Translations under genes and position numbers: made by a program
Notes under the pieces: generated by a model
What the model saw: only the letters and a program-made list of their open reading frames with translations
The model's database searches: none
Told to the model about the DNA's origin: nothing
In this document: piece after piece, positions 7,124 through 16,356 of the stretch
Position numbering within the stretch: the stretch's first letter is position 1
Layout: each line of letters begins with the position of its first letter
Assembly (NCBI GenBank): GCA_017411305.1
Contig: JAFQQI010000043.1
Coordinates: 1 to 64,000 of the forward strand
DNA length: 64,000 nt
Direction: 5' to 3'
DNA from: Lachnospiraceae bacterium
GTDB lineage: Bacteria; Bacillota; Clostridia; Lachnospirales; Lachnospiraceae

Positions 7124-8155
7124 ATGGCAAAAGTAATTACAATGGGCGAAATTATGCTCAGATTATCTACACCCAATAATGAAAAGTTTATCCAGGCTGA
7201 TGAGTTTGATATTAACTACGGCGGTGGTGAAGCAAACGTGGCAGTATCACTTGCTAACTACGGACATGATGCAGAATTCGTAACAGCAGTTCCTGACAAT
7301 GAAATCGGTGAATGTGCAGTTGCGGCACTTCGTAAATACAATGTAGAAACAAAGCACATCGCAAAGTGTGGTGAAAGACTTGGTATCTATTTCTTAGAGA
7401 CAGGATCTTCCATGAGACCTTCCAAGGTTGTTTATGACAGAGCACATTCTTCTATCTCTACAGCGACAGAAGCAGACTTCGACTTTGATGCAATCTTCGA
7501 AGGCGCTGACTGGTTCCATTTTACAGGAATTACTCCCGCTGTATCCGATGCAGCAGCAGAGCTTACAGAAAAGGCTCTTATCGCAGCTAAGAAGCATGGC
7601 GTTAAGGTTTCCGTAGATTTAAATTTCCGTAAGAAATTATGGACATCCGAAAAGGCTCAGAAGGTTATGACTAACCTGATGAAGTATGTTGATGTTTGTA
7701 TCGGTAACGAAGAAGATGCAGAATTGGTACTTGGCTTTAAGCCCGGCGAAACAGACGTAACAAGCGGCGAGCTTGAGCTTGCAGGCTACAAGTCAATTTT
7801 CGAACAGATGGTAGACAAGTTCAACTTTGAATACTGTGTATCTTCCTTACGTGTAAGCCGTTCAGCTTCTGATAACGGTTGGTCTGCATGTATTTACTGC
7901 AGAGATACCAAGGAATTCTATCACTCCAAGGAATACAGCATCCATCCTATCGTTGACCGTGTAGGCGGCGGTGACTCCTTCGCAGGTGGTGTTATTTGTG
8001 GATTAGTAGACGGTAAGGATTTCAAGGCAGCTCTTGAGTTTGGTGTAGCTGCATCTGCATTAAAGCATACCATCCCCGGCGACTTCAACTTAGTTTCCAG
8101 AAAAGAAGTTGAAACACTTGCAGGCGGAGATGCTTCCGGACGTGTACAGAGATAA
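7124..8155 (+). CDS. kdgK: 2-keto-3-deoxygluconate kinase (PfkB family)
   Basis: Phosphorylates KDG to KDPG, feeding Eda. The 343-residue PfkB/ribokinase protein starts MAKVITMGEIMLRLS (ATG after agaggaaatcagaaca). The in-frame ORF reaching back to 7028 runs through the palindrome and is not used. NYGGGEANVAVSLANYG near the N terminus is the sugar-binding PfkB signature. RVGGGDSFAGGVICGL at about 281-296 carries the catalytic Asp and anion hole. It is the last gene of the operon and is followed by a strong terminator. The internal palindrome may make its expression differ from the upstream genes. Confidence 0.94.
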   Translation: MAKVITMGEIMLRLSTPNNEKFIQADEFDINYGGGEANVAVSLANYGHDAEFVTAVPDNEIGECAVAALRKYNVETKHIAKCGERLGIYFLETGSSMRPSKVVYDRAHSSISTATEADFDFDAIFEGADWFHFTGITPAVSDAAAELTEKALIAAKKHGVKVSVDLNFRKKLWTSEKAQKVMTNLMKYVDVCIGNEEDAELVLGFKPGETDVTSGELELAGYKSIFEQMVDKFNFEYCVSSLRVSRSASDNGWSACIYCRDTKEFYHSKEYSIHPIVDRVGGGDSFAGGVICGLVDGKDFKAALEFGVAASALKHTIPGDFNLVSRKEVETLAGGDASGRVQR

Positions 8156-8182
8156 TTAGTGAAAGAAAAGTAAACGAAGAAG

Positions 8183-8223
8183 AAAGATGCTTTTCGGAGA
8201 ATATCCGGGAAGCATCTTTTTTA
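8183..8223 (+). terminator. Terminator of the uronate operon
   Basis: AAAGATGCTT (8183-8192) pairs with AAGCATCTTT (8210-8219), with inner TCGGA/TCCGG pairing, followed by a run of six T. It lies 28 bases after the kdgK stop. Confidence 0.92.
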
Positions 8224-8321
8224 TGTAAGTTTGAATGCAGGCAGGGTCAGGCACCGGATGACGTTTACGCGGATATAATGCTCATAGAGACATTTTTTTA
8301 CATTGGAGGGAAAATGCGGAA

Positions 8322-9116
8322 ATGAATCAGACAATTCTTTGGGCAATGGCGGGAACGGGATTCACCTTTTTTATGACTATACTTGGTGCTAGTGTGGTGT
8401 TTTTCTTTGCAAAAGATATCAGTATTTATATGCAACGGATTTTTTTGGGATTTGCTGCAGGAGTTATGGTTGCTGCAGCAGTATGGTCACTTTTATTGCC
8501 GGCAATTGAACAGGCAGAGCATGCCGGGCAGATAGGGTGGATACCGGCAGCAGGGGGATTTCTTATGGGAAGTATTTTTTTGCTGTTGGTTGACCGGCTG
8601 TTGCCCAGGGTATATAAAAAAGAAAGCGAAAAGGGGGAGCAGTATTCTTCTTTTCACAGAACCGTATTACTGGTACTTGCAGTAATTCTTCATAATATTC
8701 CGGAAGGCATGGCAGTAGGGCTTGCTTTTGCAGTTGCTGTGCAGGGAGGTACGGATGGCTCAGCCCTTGCAGAAGCTTATGCGCTTGCACTTGGAATCGG
8801 TATTCAGAATTTTCCGGAAGGCGCAGCTGTTTCCTTGCCCCTTCGTAGGGAAGGAATGAACCGTCTGAAGGCTTTTCTTGTAGGAAGCGCATCCGGTCTG
8901 GTAGAATTTGTATTTGGTGTAAGTATTGCGGCAATTGCAGGAAAAGTGACAGCTTTTATGCCCTGGCTTTTGTCCTTTGCATCCGGCTGTATGATTTATG
9001 TGGTAGTAAAGGAACTGATACCGGAAGCCCAGCAGGATGAAAAAAAGATATCAGGAACCTTAGGAATTCTATTAGGCTTCCTGATTATGATGATACTGGA
9101 TGTGGCGTTGGGATAA
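8322..9116 (+). CDS. ZIP-family divalent metal transporter
   Basis: A 264-residue membrane protein with about eight transmembrane segments. The two signature helices of ZIP transporters are visible: HNIPEGMAVGLAFA (TM4) and NFPEGAAVSLPLRREG (TM5), with the metal-coordinating His/Asn/Glu residues. Family members (ZupT, GufA) import Zn, Fe or Mn. The ggaggg site (8305-8310) lies 11 bases upstream of the ATG. An in-frame-independent ATG CGG AAA TGA at 8314-8325 overlaps the start. A TATAAT is at 8274-8279 but no good -35 accompanies it. It stands alone between two terminated units. Confidence 0.93.
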   Translation: MNQTILWAMAGTGFTFFMTILGASVVFFFAKDISIYMQRIFLGFAAGVMVAAAVWSLLLPAIEQAEHAGQIGWIPAAGGFLMGSIFLLLVDRLLPRVYKKESEKGEQYSSFHRTVLLVLAVILHNIPEGMAVGLAFAVAVQGGTDGSALAEAYALALGIGIQNFPEGAAVSLPLRREGMNRLKAFLVGSASGLVEFVFGVSIAAIAGKVTAFMPWLLSFASGCMIYVVVKELIPEAQQDEKKISGTLGILLGFLIMMILDVALG

Positions 9117-9171
9117 TGCCGTCTAAAAATAAAGTAAATTATTTAAAATGTCGAATTGTGCAAAATGACGA

Positions 9172-9200
9172 TTGACAGCTACGCAGGAATTTGCTACGAT
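9172..9200 (+). promoter_or_regulatory. Promoter of the type VII secretion operon
   Basis: TTGACA (9172-9177), 17 bases, TACGAT (9195-9200). It gives an AT-rich leader of about 110 bases before the EssC start. No other good promoter is seen before 17733, and the following genes are closely packed or overlapping. Confidence 0.8.
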
Positions 9201-9315
9201 GAGTTCACTTCAAAAATATCATATTAATTATTTTAATTCTAAATTCTGATAACTTATCTAAGCATTCAGAAATTATCCAAAAGAGAAAAGAACAAATCGG
9301 GAGGTGAAAGATTAT

Positions 9316-12300
9316 TTGAACGTCCGTAAAAGGAACTGTGACGGGCAAAGTGTTTTGTTATTTTTGTTTTCGAAAGAAAGCTGTTTTCATAAAAGACAGA
9401 TATTATATCCGGAAGAGACGATTAAAGTGGAGATTGAAGGCGAAGCCTTGGATTTTACAATGCCGCTAGAATTTTTGCTTCAAAGGGCAGAGGAGGGTTT
9501 CTTTATTGATGAAAAATATGTCGGTGACGGCGGCTATCACTTTTTACGAAATGGAAATAATGAGCCGGTACTGTTGGTGCCGGTTCCTGAAAAAGACACT
9601 TTGGACAGTTGCAAAAAAATGAATTTTGTCAAAGAAGTGATAGAAGTGGGGAAGGACTTTGGAAAGGATATTTTTTATGAGTATGCCTCCTTTGGCAGTG
9701 AAAATATCTTTTCTCTTTACAGGGAGAGAAGCAGGTGTAAATTAGAAGTGCTTTTGGGCAGAGAAGACAGTGGAATGGCAGAGGTTTATGTAAATGGAAA
9801 AGCTGTCAGAAATACGCTCTTTCTTGTCCTTGGCGATATGATAACCTTTATGGGATTATCCATACTAATGCTTCGGGATATGATTTTATGTACAACCTTT
9901 TTCGGGAGAATGCGGATGACGGAAACAGAGATGCTTCCAATGATGGAAGAACGTCCTATCCGTGTATTACGGGAACAATCAGTAAGGAGCGTGAGGGTAG
10001 AAGAGCTTACTTATGATTGGAGGGCATTACATCGGGATAAATTTGAGTTGATGCTTCCTGAACCGGCTGGAAAGGAGCATGTGCAGCCTTTGTTTTTGTC
10101 TATTGGTCCGTCAGCAACCATGATGCTTCCCGTACTTCTTATGGCAGCCCTTGGCAGTGTGTCAGGACAGAGCAGTTACTATCTGATTACAGTGGCAATG
10201 ACGACTGCATCGGCAGCGCTTTCCGTATTTTGGGGGCTTATGAATCACTTTTACAGGAAACATGCAGCAGAAAAGAAGGAAGAGCAAAGAGTAATCAATT
10301 ATACCTTGTATTTACAAGAAATGAAAAAGTATCTGGATGTATGTATGGAAGAAAACAGAGAAATTTTATGTAAGAGATACCCTCATTACAGTAGCTTTCT
10401 TTCAGAGGATACGTCTGTAGTTAAGGTAAGTTATGGCAGGCGTGAAAATTCGGGGGATACAGAACAAATCCGTTTGGGATGCGGGGACATTCCGTTTCAA
10501 ATGGAGGTAATGCTACCAAAGAAAAGGTTGGAACCTGTATCGGACGAGCTGATAAAAAAAGCCGGTGAAATAAGCAAAGCATATGCGAAAATAAAAAATG
10601 TACCGGTAGGTATTTCTCTGAAGCAAATGGGAAGAATCGGATTTGCAGGTGCAGATGTATATTCTCTTTTACTACAGTTTTTGCTACAGGTGGCCGCAAA
10701 TTATGATGGCAGAAGCCTGAGAATCATTTATTTGTATCATGACGGCTATAGGGAGGAAGAACAAATAGCAGAATGCTTAAGATGGCTTCCCCATGTGTGG
10801 ACGCAGGACAAAGATACCAGGTTACTTGCAGGAAATGGGCATGACGCAGGAGAAGTGGCATCTGCCGTTACGTCTATTTTGTGTAAACGTAAGGAGGAAG
10901 GACAGCAGCTCCATTTTCTTTTTCTGATTTCTGATTATCACTTAGCGGAAGGGGAAGGTCTGTTGGAGCATTTGCGGATGCAGGGAGAAGAAGGAATCAC
11001 TATCTGCTATGTGAACCGGAAAAAGGAGCAACTGCCGGGTGACTGTGAATGCTTTGTATTACAGGAGGAGAAAGAAATACGGTACTTAAAAAAAGAAACC
11101 GTTATCAGGCAGCCGGTGGAATGGGAGTACTGTAGATACCGGGAAGCGCAGAGATATATGCGAAGCATGGCAGGACTTCCGGTTTTATCCGGGAACAGAG
11201 GAGGCATCCTAAGTCAGGTATCTTTTTTAGATTTGTATGATTGTGACAGGGTTGAAGATTTAGGCTGTCAGAGTAAGTGGAGGGAAAACCGGACAGGTGA
11301 GCGGATGCGGGTGCCAATCGGTTATGGAGAAGGCGGCAAAAAAATCTGTTTGGATATTCATGAGAAATTCCACGGTCCTCATGGGCTTGTAGCAGGAACT
11401 ACGGGAGCCGGCAAAAGTGAATTGTTGCAAACGTATCTGTTGTCTCTTTCTGTGTCATTTTGTCCGGAGGATGTAAGCTTTTTTATTATCGACTATAAGG
11501 GCGGCGGAATGGGAGATGTTCTGGCAGATCTGCCTCATTGCAGCGGTATTATTTCCAATCTTTCCGGGAGACAAATCAAGCGGGCATTACTTTCCATTAA
11601 AAGTGAAAATTTACGCCGGCAAAGCTTGCTTAGCAGAAATAAGGTCAGTCATATCGAAGAATACAAAGAACTGTATCAGGCCGGGGAGGTGTCTGAACCC
11701 ATGCCCCACTTACTTTTGGTGGTGGATGAGTTTGCAGAGCTGAAAAAAGAAGAACCGGAGTTTATGCAGGAAATCATCAGTGTATCACAAGTAGGCAGGA
11801 GCCTTGGTGTGCATCTGATTCTGGCAACCCAGAAGCCGGCCGGCTGTGTAGATGACAAAATATGGAGTAACACAAGATTCCGGTTATGTCTGCGTGTTGC
11901 AGATAAACAGGACAGTACGGATATGCTGCACAGACCGGAGGCAGCCTTTTTGACAGGAGCCGGCAAAGGATATCTGCAGGTGGGAAATGATGAGCTGTTT
12001 TTGCTTTTTCAGGCAGGCTATTGCAAAGCACCTTATCAGCCGGGAACTAAAAGCCAACGAGCAACAGCGCTGGTATCTGTTACAGGACGGCGATTGTCTA
12101 TAAAAAAAGAAAAATCCCAAAAGCAAAAAAAGCAATTGGAATGTGTCAGGGAATATCTTAAAGCCACTGCACGGGATGGCGGATATCAAAATGCAAGAGA
12201 ACTTTGGATGCCGGAGCTTTTGGAGCAGCTTACATTAAAAGATGTGGCAGAATGCGATAAGGGAGTTTGCATCGGCCTTTGTGATGACCCCGGACGACAA

Positions 12301-13749
12301 AGGCAGTATCCTATTTTTTATCAGCCGGAAAGAGACGGGCATTTATGTCTTTGCGGTGGTCCTGCCACCGGGAAAAGTACTTTTTTACAAACTCTGCTAT
12401 GGCAGCTTTGTATGCAGCATTCACCGGAAGAAGTGCGGTTTTTACTTGCAGCATCAGACGCGGCCGGAGTAAATTGCTTTGAAGAAATGCCTCATTGCCT
12501 GGGCAGTATGAAGGAAAGCCGGGACGGAGAATGCTTCTTTTATCATTTAGAGCGCTTTTTGGAACAACGGAAAGCACTTCTTGAGGGCATCGGTTTTGCC
12601 CAGTATCAAAAACGACAATCACAAAAGATACCCATTTTATTTGTAATCATTGATAACTACGGGAGCTTCCGCCGGATGAGCGGGGATGCTTATGAGGAAT
12701 TGATTGAGAAAATAGCAGGAGAGGGTTTAAACTACGGTATTTATCTTGTTATGACGGCATTAGGGGCAGGTGGCAGTGAGATACCTTCAAAGCTGTTTGA
12801 GAAAATCAAAACCACCATAGCACTGGAGCTTAGTGACAGAGTCATGTACGGAGATGTGCTGCGCAGATACCGGATTGGCATTTTACCTAAGGAAGGTTGT
12901 AAAGGCCGCGGCCTTATCAAATCGGAAGAAGAAATTATGGAAATGCAGGTTCCCGTATTTTCAGAGGAGGATGATTACGGCAGGATAGAAGCCGTCAAAG
13001 AAAAAGCCTTATCATTACGAAAGAAACAAATGGATATGCCTCATAGATTTCCTTATATTCCGTACAAAGAAAATTATCAAAATCTGCTGGAACGATTTAT
13101 GAAAGAAGAGACAAAGAAAGATAAGATTCCCTTGGGCTATGTAAAGGAAAGCGGATTTATGGAATGGTTGCATTTGCAAAAAGGAAAGCCCTTTGTTATT
13201 ACCGGAGGTCATGGAAGCGGCAAAAAAAGTTTGCTGTCAGCACTTTTGTACGGCTGCATCCGTCAAGGAATGCAGGTAGTACTGTTTGATAAGCGTAAGG
13301 AATTTGATTTAAAAGAAAAGACAGTTACGGTAATTGATGGTTTGCCTGAATGGAACAAATTGAGGAAGGAATTATCAGAGAAAAAGGAAGGCTCGCCTAT
13401 GGTGTTGGCAGTAGGGAATCTGGCAGATTTTGCGAATACCATTCCTTATGAAGAAAATATGCCTCCTATGTTGATAATTTCCGGAACCAATGAGGAACTT
13501 ACCCTTATAGGGAATCCGTGGTATGAGTGGCTATTGACAGTACAATGCGGAATTTGTCTTGGCGGAAATGCAGGAAGTCAGAGAATTCTTGCGTTTGAGG
13601 ATTTGGGTTATGAGCATATGAGCCGCAGTAAACCGCCGGGGTACGGTTATCTGAAGCAGGGAGTGGGAAAACCCACCCGGTTCCTATACTTACCGTTGTT
13701 GGAGACAAAGGATACGAAAAAAAAGGGTATGGAAAAGGGAGAAAAATAA
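9316..13749 (+). CDS. Type VII secretion FtsK/SpoIIIE-type ATPase (EssC-like)
   Basis: The motor and channel component of a Firmicutes-type ESX/T7SS. I choose TTG at 9316 because the GTG at 9304 is part of the gggaggtg ribosome binding site; this gives 1477 residues. Order: an N-terminal FHA-like region (1-220); two membrane segments at about 268-310 (MMLPVLLMAALGSV, YYLITVAMTTASAALSVFWG); ATPase D1 with GTTGAGKSE near 695 and LLLVVDEFAEL near 800; D2 with GGPATGKSTF near 1013 and LFVIIDNYGSF near 1108; D3 with GGHGSGKKSL near 1295. All three P-loops keep Lys. Staphylococcal EssC has the same layout and length. No EssB, EsaA or EssA relative is adjacent. Confidence 0.93.
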   Translation: MNVRKRNCDGQSVLLFLFSKESCFHKRQILYPEETIKVEIEGEALDFTMPLEFLLQRAEEGFFIDEKYVGDGGYHFLRNGNNEPVLLVPVPEKDTLDSCKKMNFVKEVIEVGKDFGKDIFYEYASFGSENIFSLYRERSRCKLEVLLGREDSGMAEVYVNGKAVRNTLFLVLGDMITFMGLSILMLRDMILCTTFFGRMRMTETEMLPMMEERPIRVLREQSVRSVRVEELTYDWRALHRDKFELMLPEPAGKEHVQPLFLSIGPSATMMLPVLLMAALGSVSGQSSYYLITVAMTTASAALSVFWGLMNHFYRKHAAEKKEEQRVINYTLYLQEMKKYLDVCMEENREILCKRYPHYSSFLSEDTSVVKVSYGRRENSGDTEQIRLGCGDIPFQMEVMLPKKRLEPVSDELIKKAGEISKAYAKIKNVPVGISLKQMGRIGFAGADVYSLLLQFLLQVAANYDGRSLRIIYLYHDGYREEEQIAECLRWLPHVWTQDKDTRLLAGNGHDAGEVASAVTSILCKRKEEGQQLHFLFLISDYHLAEGEGLLEHLRMQGEEGITICYVNRKKEQLPGDCECFVLQEEKEIRYLKKETVIRQPVEWEYCRYREAQRYMRSMAGLPVLSGNRGGILSQVSFLDLYDCDRVEDLGCQSKWRENRTGERMRVPIGYGEGGKKICLDIHEKFHGPHGLVAGTTGAGKSELLQTYLLSLSVSFCPEDVSFFIIDYKGGGMGDVLADLPHCSGIISNLSGRQIKRALLSIKSENLRRQSLLSRNKVSHIEEYKELYQAGEVSEPMPHLLLVVDEFAELKKEEPEFMQEIISVSQVGRSLGVHLILATQKPAGCVDDKIWSNTRFRLCLRVADKQDSTDMLHRPEAAFLTGAGKGYLQVGNDELFLLFQAGYCKAPYQPGTKSQRATALVSVTGRRLSIKKEKSQKQKKQLECVREYLKATARDGGYQNARELWMPELLEQLTLKDVAECDKGVCIGLCDDPGRQRQYPIFYQPERDGHLCLCGGPATGKSTFLQTLLWQLCMQHSPEEVRFLLAASDAAGVNCFEEMPHCLGSMKESRDGECFFYHLERFLEQRKALLEGIGFAQYQKRQSQKIPILFVIIDNYGSFRRMSGDAYEELIEKIAGEGLNYGIYLVMTALGAGGSEIPSKLFEKIKTTIALELSDRVMYGDVLRRYRIGILPKEGCKGRGLIKSEEEIMEMQVPVFSEEDDYGRIEAVKEKALSLRKKQMDMPHRFPYIPYKENYQNLLERFMKEETKKDKIPLGYVKESGFMEWLHLQKGKPFVITGGHGSGKKSLLSALLYGCIRQGMQVVLFDKRKEFDLKEKTVTVIDGLPEWNKLRKELSEKKEGSPMVLAVGNLADFANTIPYEENMPPMLIISGTNEELTLIGNPWYEWLLTVQCGICLGGNAGSQRILAFEDLGYEHMSRSKPPGYGYLKQGVGKPTRFLYLPLLETKDTKKKGMEKGEK

Positions 13750-13770
13750 GAAAAAAAGGAAGGAACAAGA

Positions 13771-14016
13771 ATGATATTGGTGGACGTACATGCCTTACAA
13801 CTGGGAGAGGTCTATGACTTTGAAGTGGATGAGGATAAAACTGCAGATGAGCTACTTGGGGACATTGTAACATTGATTTGTAAAAAAGAAAATAAAAAGC
13901 AAAAGAAAGAAGGTAATTATTACTTATATGCCCTGAATAAGGAATGCGTTTTAAGAGGTGCGTTAAGCTTTCGGGAGCAGGGAATCAGAAGTGGGGAAAG
14001 ATTAGTGCTGGTTTAA
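13771..14016 (+). CDS. EsaB/YukD-like ubiquitin-fold protein
   Basis: An 81-residue protein beginning MILVDVHALQLGEVYDFEVDE and ending SFREQGIRSGERLVLV. The pattern of two N-terminal beta strands, TADELLGDIVTLI helix and a C-terminal strand matches the small ubiquitin-like YukD/EsaB proteins that accompany EssC in T7SSb loci. It lies 21 bases after essC with an aaggaacaaga site. Confidence 0.8.
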   Translation: MILVDVHALQLGEVYDFEVDEDKTADELLGDIVTLICKKENKKQKKEGNYYLYALNKECVLRGALSFREQGIRSGERLVLV

Positions 14017-14068
14017 CCGGACAAGGAAGAAAATTAAGGCTATGGGAAAAGAAAAAGGAGGGATTACA

Positions 14069-14377
14069 GTGTATGACTTACAATTTAACGGTGGCAGGCT
14101 AAAACAACTTCAGGAGGAAATGATTACTGTTTACAGCAATTTGGTCAATGCGCTTAAGGAGGCGGAAAGTGAACAGGAATATTTGTCCGGCATTTGGAAA
14201 GGGGATGCGGCCGAAGGATTCATGAAGTCGCAGAATATCCTTTTTCAGAGGCTGGGAGAATGTGCACAGCAAACGGAAGAACTGCTTTTATTATTGGAGC
14301 ATGCGGAAGAAAGTTTCAGGACATGTGAGAAGAAGGTAAGCAAAATCGTAGGTGAAAAGTGTTTGTGGGAATGGTAG
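14069..14377 (+). CDS. WXG100-family protein 1
   Basis: A helical hairpin protein of 102 residues, read from GTG at 14069, which has aaggaggga six bases upstream. The ATG at 14042 lies before that site and is less likely. The centre carries GIWKGDAAEGFM, a WXG turn between two long helices (QLQEEMITVYSNLVNALKEA and CAQQTEELLLLLEHAEESF). WXG100 proteins are substrates or chaperones of EssC and usually act as dimers. Overlap and close spacing place it in the same operon. Confidence 0.82.
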   Translation: MYDLQFNGGRLKQLQEEMITVYSNLVNALKEAESEQEYLSGIWKGDAAEGFMKSQNILFQRLGECAQQTEELLLLLEHAEESFRTCEKKVSKIVGEKCLWEW

Positions 14378-14391
14378 GAGGAATCAGCAGA

Positions 14392-14721
14392 TTGGGTAAC
14401 TTGGGTGATACAGGCAACACGGGCGCAGAGTTTTTAGTGACGCCAAAGGAGCTTATTCATAGTGCGTTGTTAATGGGCAGCGCGGCAGAAAAAGCAAAAA
14501 AGGAGCTTTTAAGGCTTAGCGGATTAGTACAGGAAACAGACAGCTGCTTTCAGGGAACTGCAAAGGAGTTTTTTGTGGGGAAAGCGGATGCATTGGTTTC
14601 GGAATGGAAAAATTTATTAGATGGTTTACATAACAATATAACAGTCCTGCAGGAGATTGCAGATAATTATGAACAGGCAGAAGGAGAGAATGTCAATGCC
14701 GTTATGGAAAATGGTAGTTAA
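14392..14721 (+). CDS. WXG100-like protein 2 (WXG turn degenerate)
   Basis: About 109 residues if TTG at 14392 is the start (taggagga nine bases upstream, overlapping the previous stop). Starts at GTG 14359 or ATG 14371 are also possible. EFLVTPKELIHSALLMGSAAEKAKKE forms the first helix. CFQGTAKEFFVGKADALVSEW is the central turn, with Phe in place of the WXG Trp. VLQEIADNYEQAEGEN is the end of the second helix, a typical WXG100 C terminus. Probably a secreted partner. Confidence 0.75.
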   Translation: MGNLGDTGNTGAEFLVTPKELIHSALLMGSAAEKAKKELLRLSGLVQETDSCFQGTAKEFFVGKADALVSEWKNLLDGLHNNITVLQEIADNYEQAEGENVNAVMENGS

Positions 14722-15004
14722 TTTCGAAGAGCTTAGAGAAATTTCAGGAGATTTAAGCCGGATTTCCGGGCATGTACAGGAGATGGCAGAAAATCATGGG
14801 TCACAGGTGATAAGCGGTATAAAAACTGCTTGGGGAGGGGGAAATGCAGATGCTTTTATTGCAAAGGAGGTGAAGCTTTTAAATCGTCTATATGAGGTGG
14901 CAGAGGGATTTCGTGAAGTGGCAAATCAGCTGGAAGAAAAAGCCGAACAGATTTATACATTGGAAAAAGGCAATGTATTGACGGCACAAACAAGAACTTA
15001 TTAA
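14696..15004 (+). CDS. WXG100-family protein 3
   Basis: Read from ATG at 14696, nine bases after aaggag; this gives 102 residues and overlaps the previous gene by 26 bases. NFEELREISGDLSRISGHVQEMAE is helix one. TAWGGGNADAFIAKEV holds the WXG turn. EVAEGFREVANQLEEKAEQIY is helix two. Overlap with both neighbours implies translational coupling within the T7SS operon. Confidence 0.82.
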   Translation: MPLWKMVVNFEELREISGDLSRISGHVQEMAENHGSQVISGIKTAWGGGNADAFIAKEVKLLNRLYEVAEGFREVANQLEEKAEQIYTLEKGNVLTAQTRTY

Positions 15005-15016
15005 GGAGGTAAAAAG

Positions 15017-15316
15017 ATGGCAATGATTCAGGTAACCTCACAGAGGTTAAGAAGCGCAGCAGAAAGTCTGCAGAATTTAAACGGGCAGTTTAAGAGCAAA
15101 GCAGGTGAACTGGCAGGAAAGGAGCAGGCACTTTGTCAGATGTGGGAAGGACAGGCTAAAAATAATTTCCATACAGCTTTTGACAGGGACAGTCAGCAGA
15201 TGGAGGTGTTTTACGGATTGATTAATCAGTATGTGCAGGCACTTATCGAAATTGCACAACGATATGAGCAGGCAGAAGCCAGAAACGCAGAAATTGCAGG
15301 CAGCAGATCTTATTAA
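15017..15316 (+). CDS. WXG100-family protein 4
   Basis: 99 residues, the canonical WXG100 length. IQVTSQRLRSAAESLQNLNGQF is helix one. QMWEGQAKNNFHTAFDRD is the WXG turn (WEG). ALIEIAQRYEQAEARNAEI is helix two with the YxxxE-like C-terminal region (YEQAE) typical of T7SS substrates. Strong aaggaggt ribosome binding site. Confidence 0.88.
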   Translation: MAMIQVTSQRLRSAAESLQNLNGQFKSKAGELAGKEQALCQMWEGQAKNNFHTAFDRDSQQMEVFYGLINQYVQALIEIAQRYEQAEARNAEIAGSRSY

Positions 15317-15328
15317 GGAGGTATCAAA

Positions 15329-15643
15329 ATGGAAGGGATATTAAAAGTAACACCGGAAAAATTAATACAAACATCAGGAGAATTTGATTCATTGGGTGGA
15401 CAGATGAAAAACCTCACAGGAGAAATGCTTTCCCTGATTAATGGTTTAAACGGTATCTGGCAGGGAGAAGCTGCTTCGGCTTATCAGGGGAAATTTGAAA
15501 ATCTTTCCGCCGACATGGAGAAGCTGTATCGTATGGTGCAGGAACATGCAAGAGATTTACAGGAAATGGCAACCCAGTATCAGAGCGCGGAAAGCGGTAA
15601 TACGGAGAAGGGTAGCAGCTTAAGAAACGGTGTTGTTGTTTGA
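15329..15643 (+). CDS. WXG100-family protein 5
   Basis: 104 residues. LKVTPEKLIQTSGEFDSLGG begins helix one. GIWQGEAASAYQGKFENLS is the WXG turn. RDLQEMATQYQSAESGN ends helix two. aaggaggtatcaaa precedes the ATG. It and protein 4 look like a typical EsxA/EsxB-type tandem. Its TGA stop overlaps the ATG of the next gene (TGATG). Confidence 0.88.
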   Translation: MEGILKVTPEKLIQTSGEFDSLGGQMKNLTGEMLSLINGLNGIWQGEAASAYQGKFENLSADMEKLYRMVQEHARDLQEMATQYQSAESGNTEKGSSLRNGVVV

Positions 15644-16347
15644 TGAAGCAGAAGCTTATAGTATTGCTTCTGTGGGGATTTATATTATTCGGATTAATAG
15701 TGGGGTATCAAATGAAAGGAAATTATGAAGTAAATAAAATGCTTTCCCATATGAAGTGCAAATACGGAGAAGAGTTTACTCATGTGGAAAGCTACGGAGG
15801 ACAACCGGGAAAGCCTTATATTACCATGCTGGTGGAGCGGAAAGCAAATCCAAGCCAGGTAGCTTTGGTCAGGGTGAGAAGTTATAACGGACGCAGATAT
15901 TATGAGGATAATTTTTTGGCGTATCTGTTAATGGATGAGCTGGAGGAAAAAGTTCTGGCATTGGCAGAAAAGTCTTTTGGCAAATGCAAGTTGTATTATA
16001 AGATTCCGGTGTTTGTATTTCCCGGAGAGTTCGGAGCAGATATGAGTGCGGAGGATTTTTTGAAAAACCCTTATGCCATGGCTCAGTTTTATATTTATCC
16101 TAAGAGTGCATCTAGGGATAAAGAATCCTGGGAGAAGAAAATGCAGTCATTTATTAACAGAAATGCTGGGGAAGGCTATCAGATACGCGGGACTTTAAGC
16201 TTGCCGGCAACGGAAGACAATTATGAGATGATTCAAAAGGATAATTTTGCAGAAAGTGATTATCTGGGATATGAAACTTTTGGGGAATTGGTTTTCTCTA
16301 TGGACCAAGAAGGGAAAACAAGATATGTGCGTTGGATTAACAGATAA
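15643..16347 (+). CDS. Membrane-anchored protein of unknown function in the T7SS locus
   Basis: A 234-residue protein starting MKQKLIVLLLWGFILFG, a single N-terminal membrane anchor (about residues 5-22) with no lipobox Cys. The remaining 210 residues are predicted outside or at the membrane face and contain mixed alpha/beta sequence (YITMLVERKANPSQVALVRV, YKIPVFVFPGEF, FGELVFSMDQEG). I recognise no family. It is translationally coupled to WXG100 protein 5 (TGATG) and lies nine bases upstream of the lipase gene. That position suits an immunity protein or a dedicated secretion accessory for the lipase (inference). It is not a recognisable EssB, EssA or EsaA. Confidence 0.8.
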   Translation: MKQKLIVLLLWGFILFGLIVGYQMKGNYEVNKMLSHMKCKYGEEFTHVESYGGQPGKPYITMLVERKANPSQVALVRVRSYNGRRYYEDNFLAYLLMDELEEKVLALAEKSFGKCKLYYKIPVFVFPGEFGADMSAEDFLKNPYAMAQFYIYPKSASRDKESWEKKMQSFINRNAGEGYQIRGTLSLPATEDNYEMIQKDNFAESDYLGYETFGELVFSMDQEGKTRYVRWINR

Positions 16348-16356
16348 GGAGGCAGT

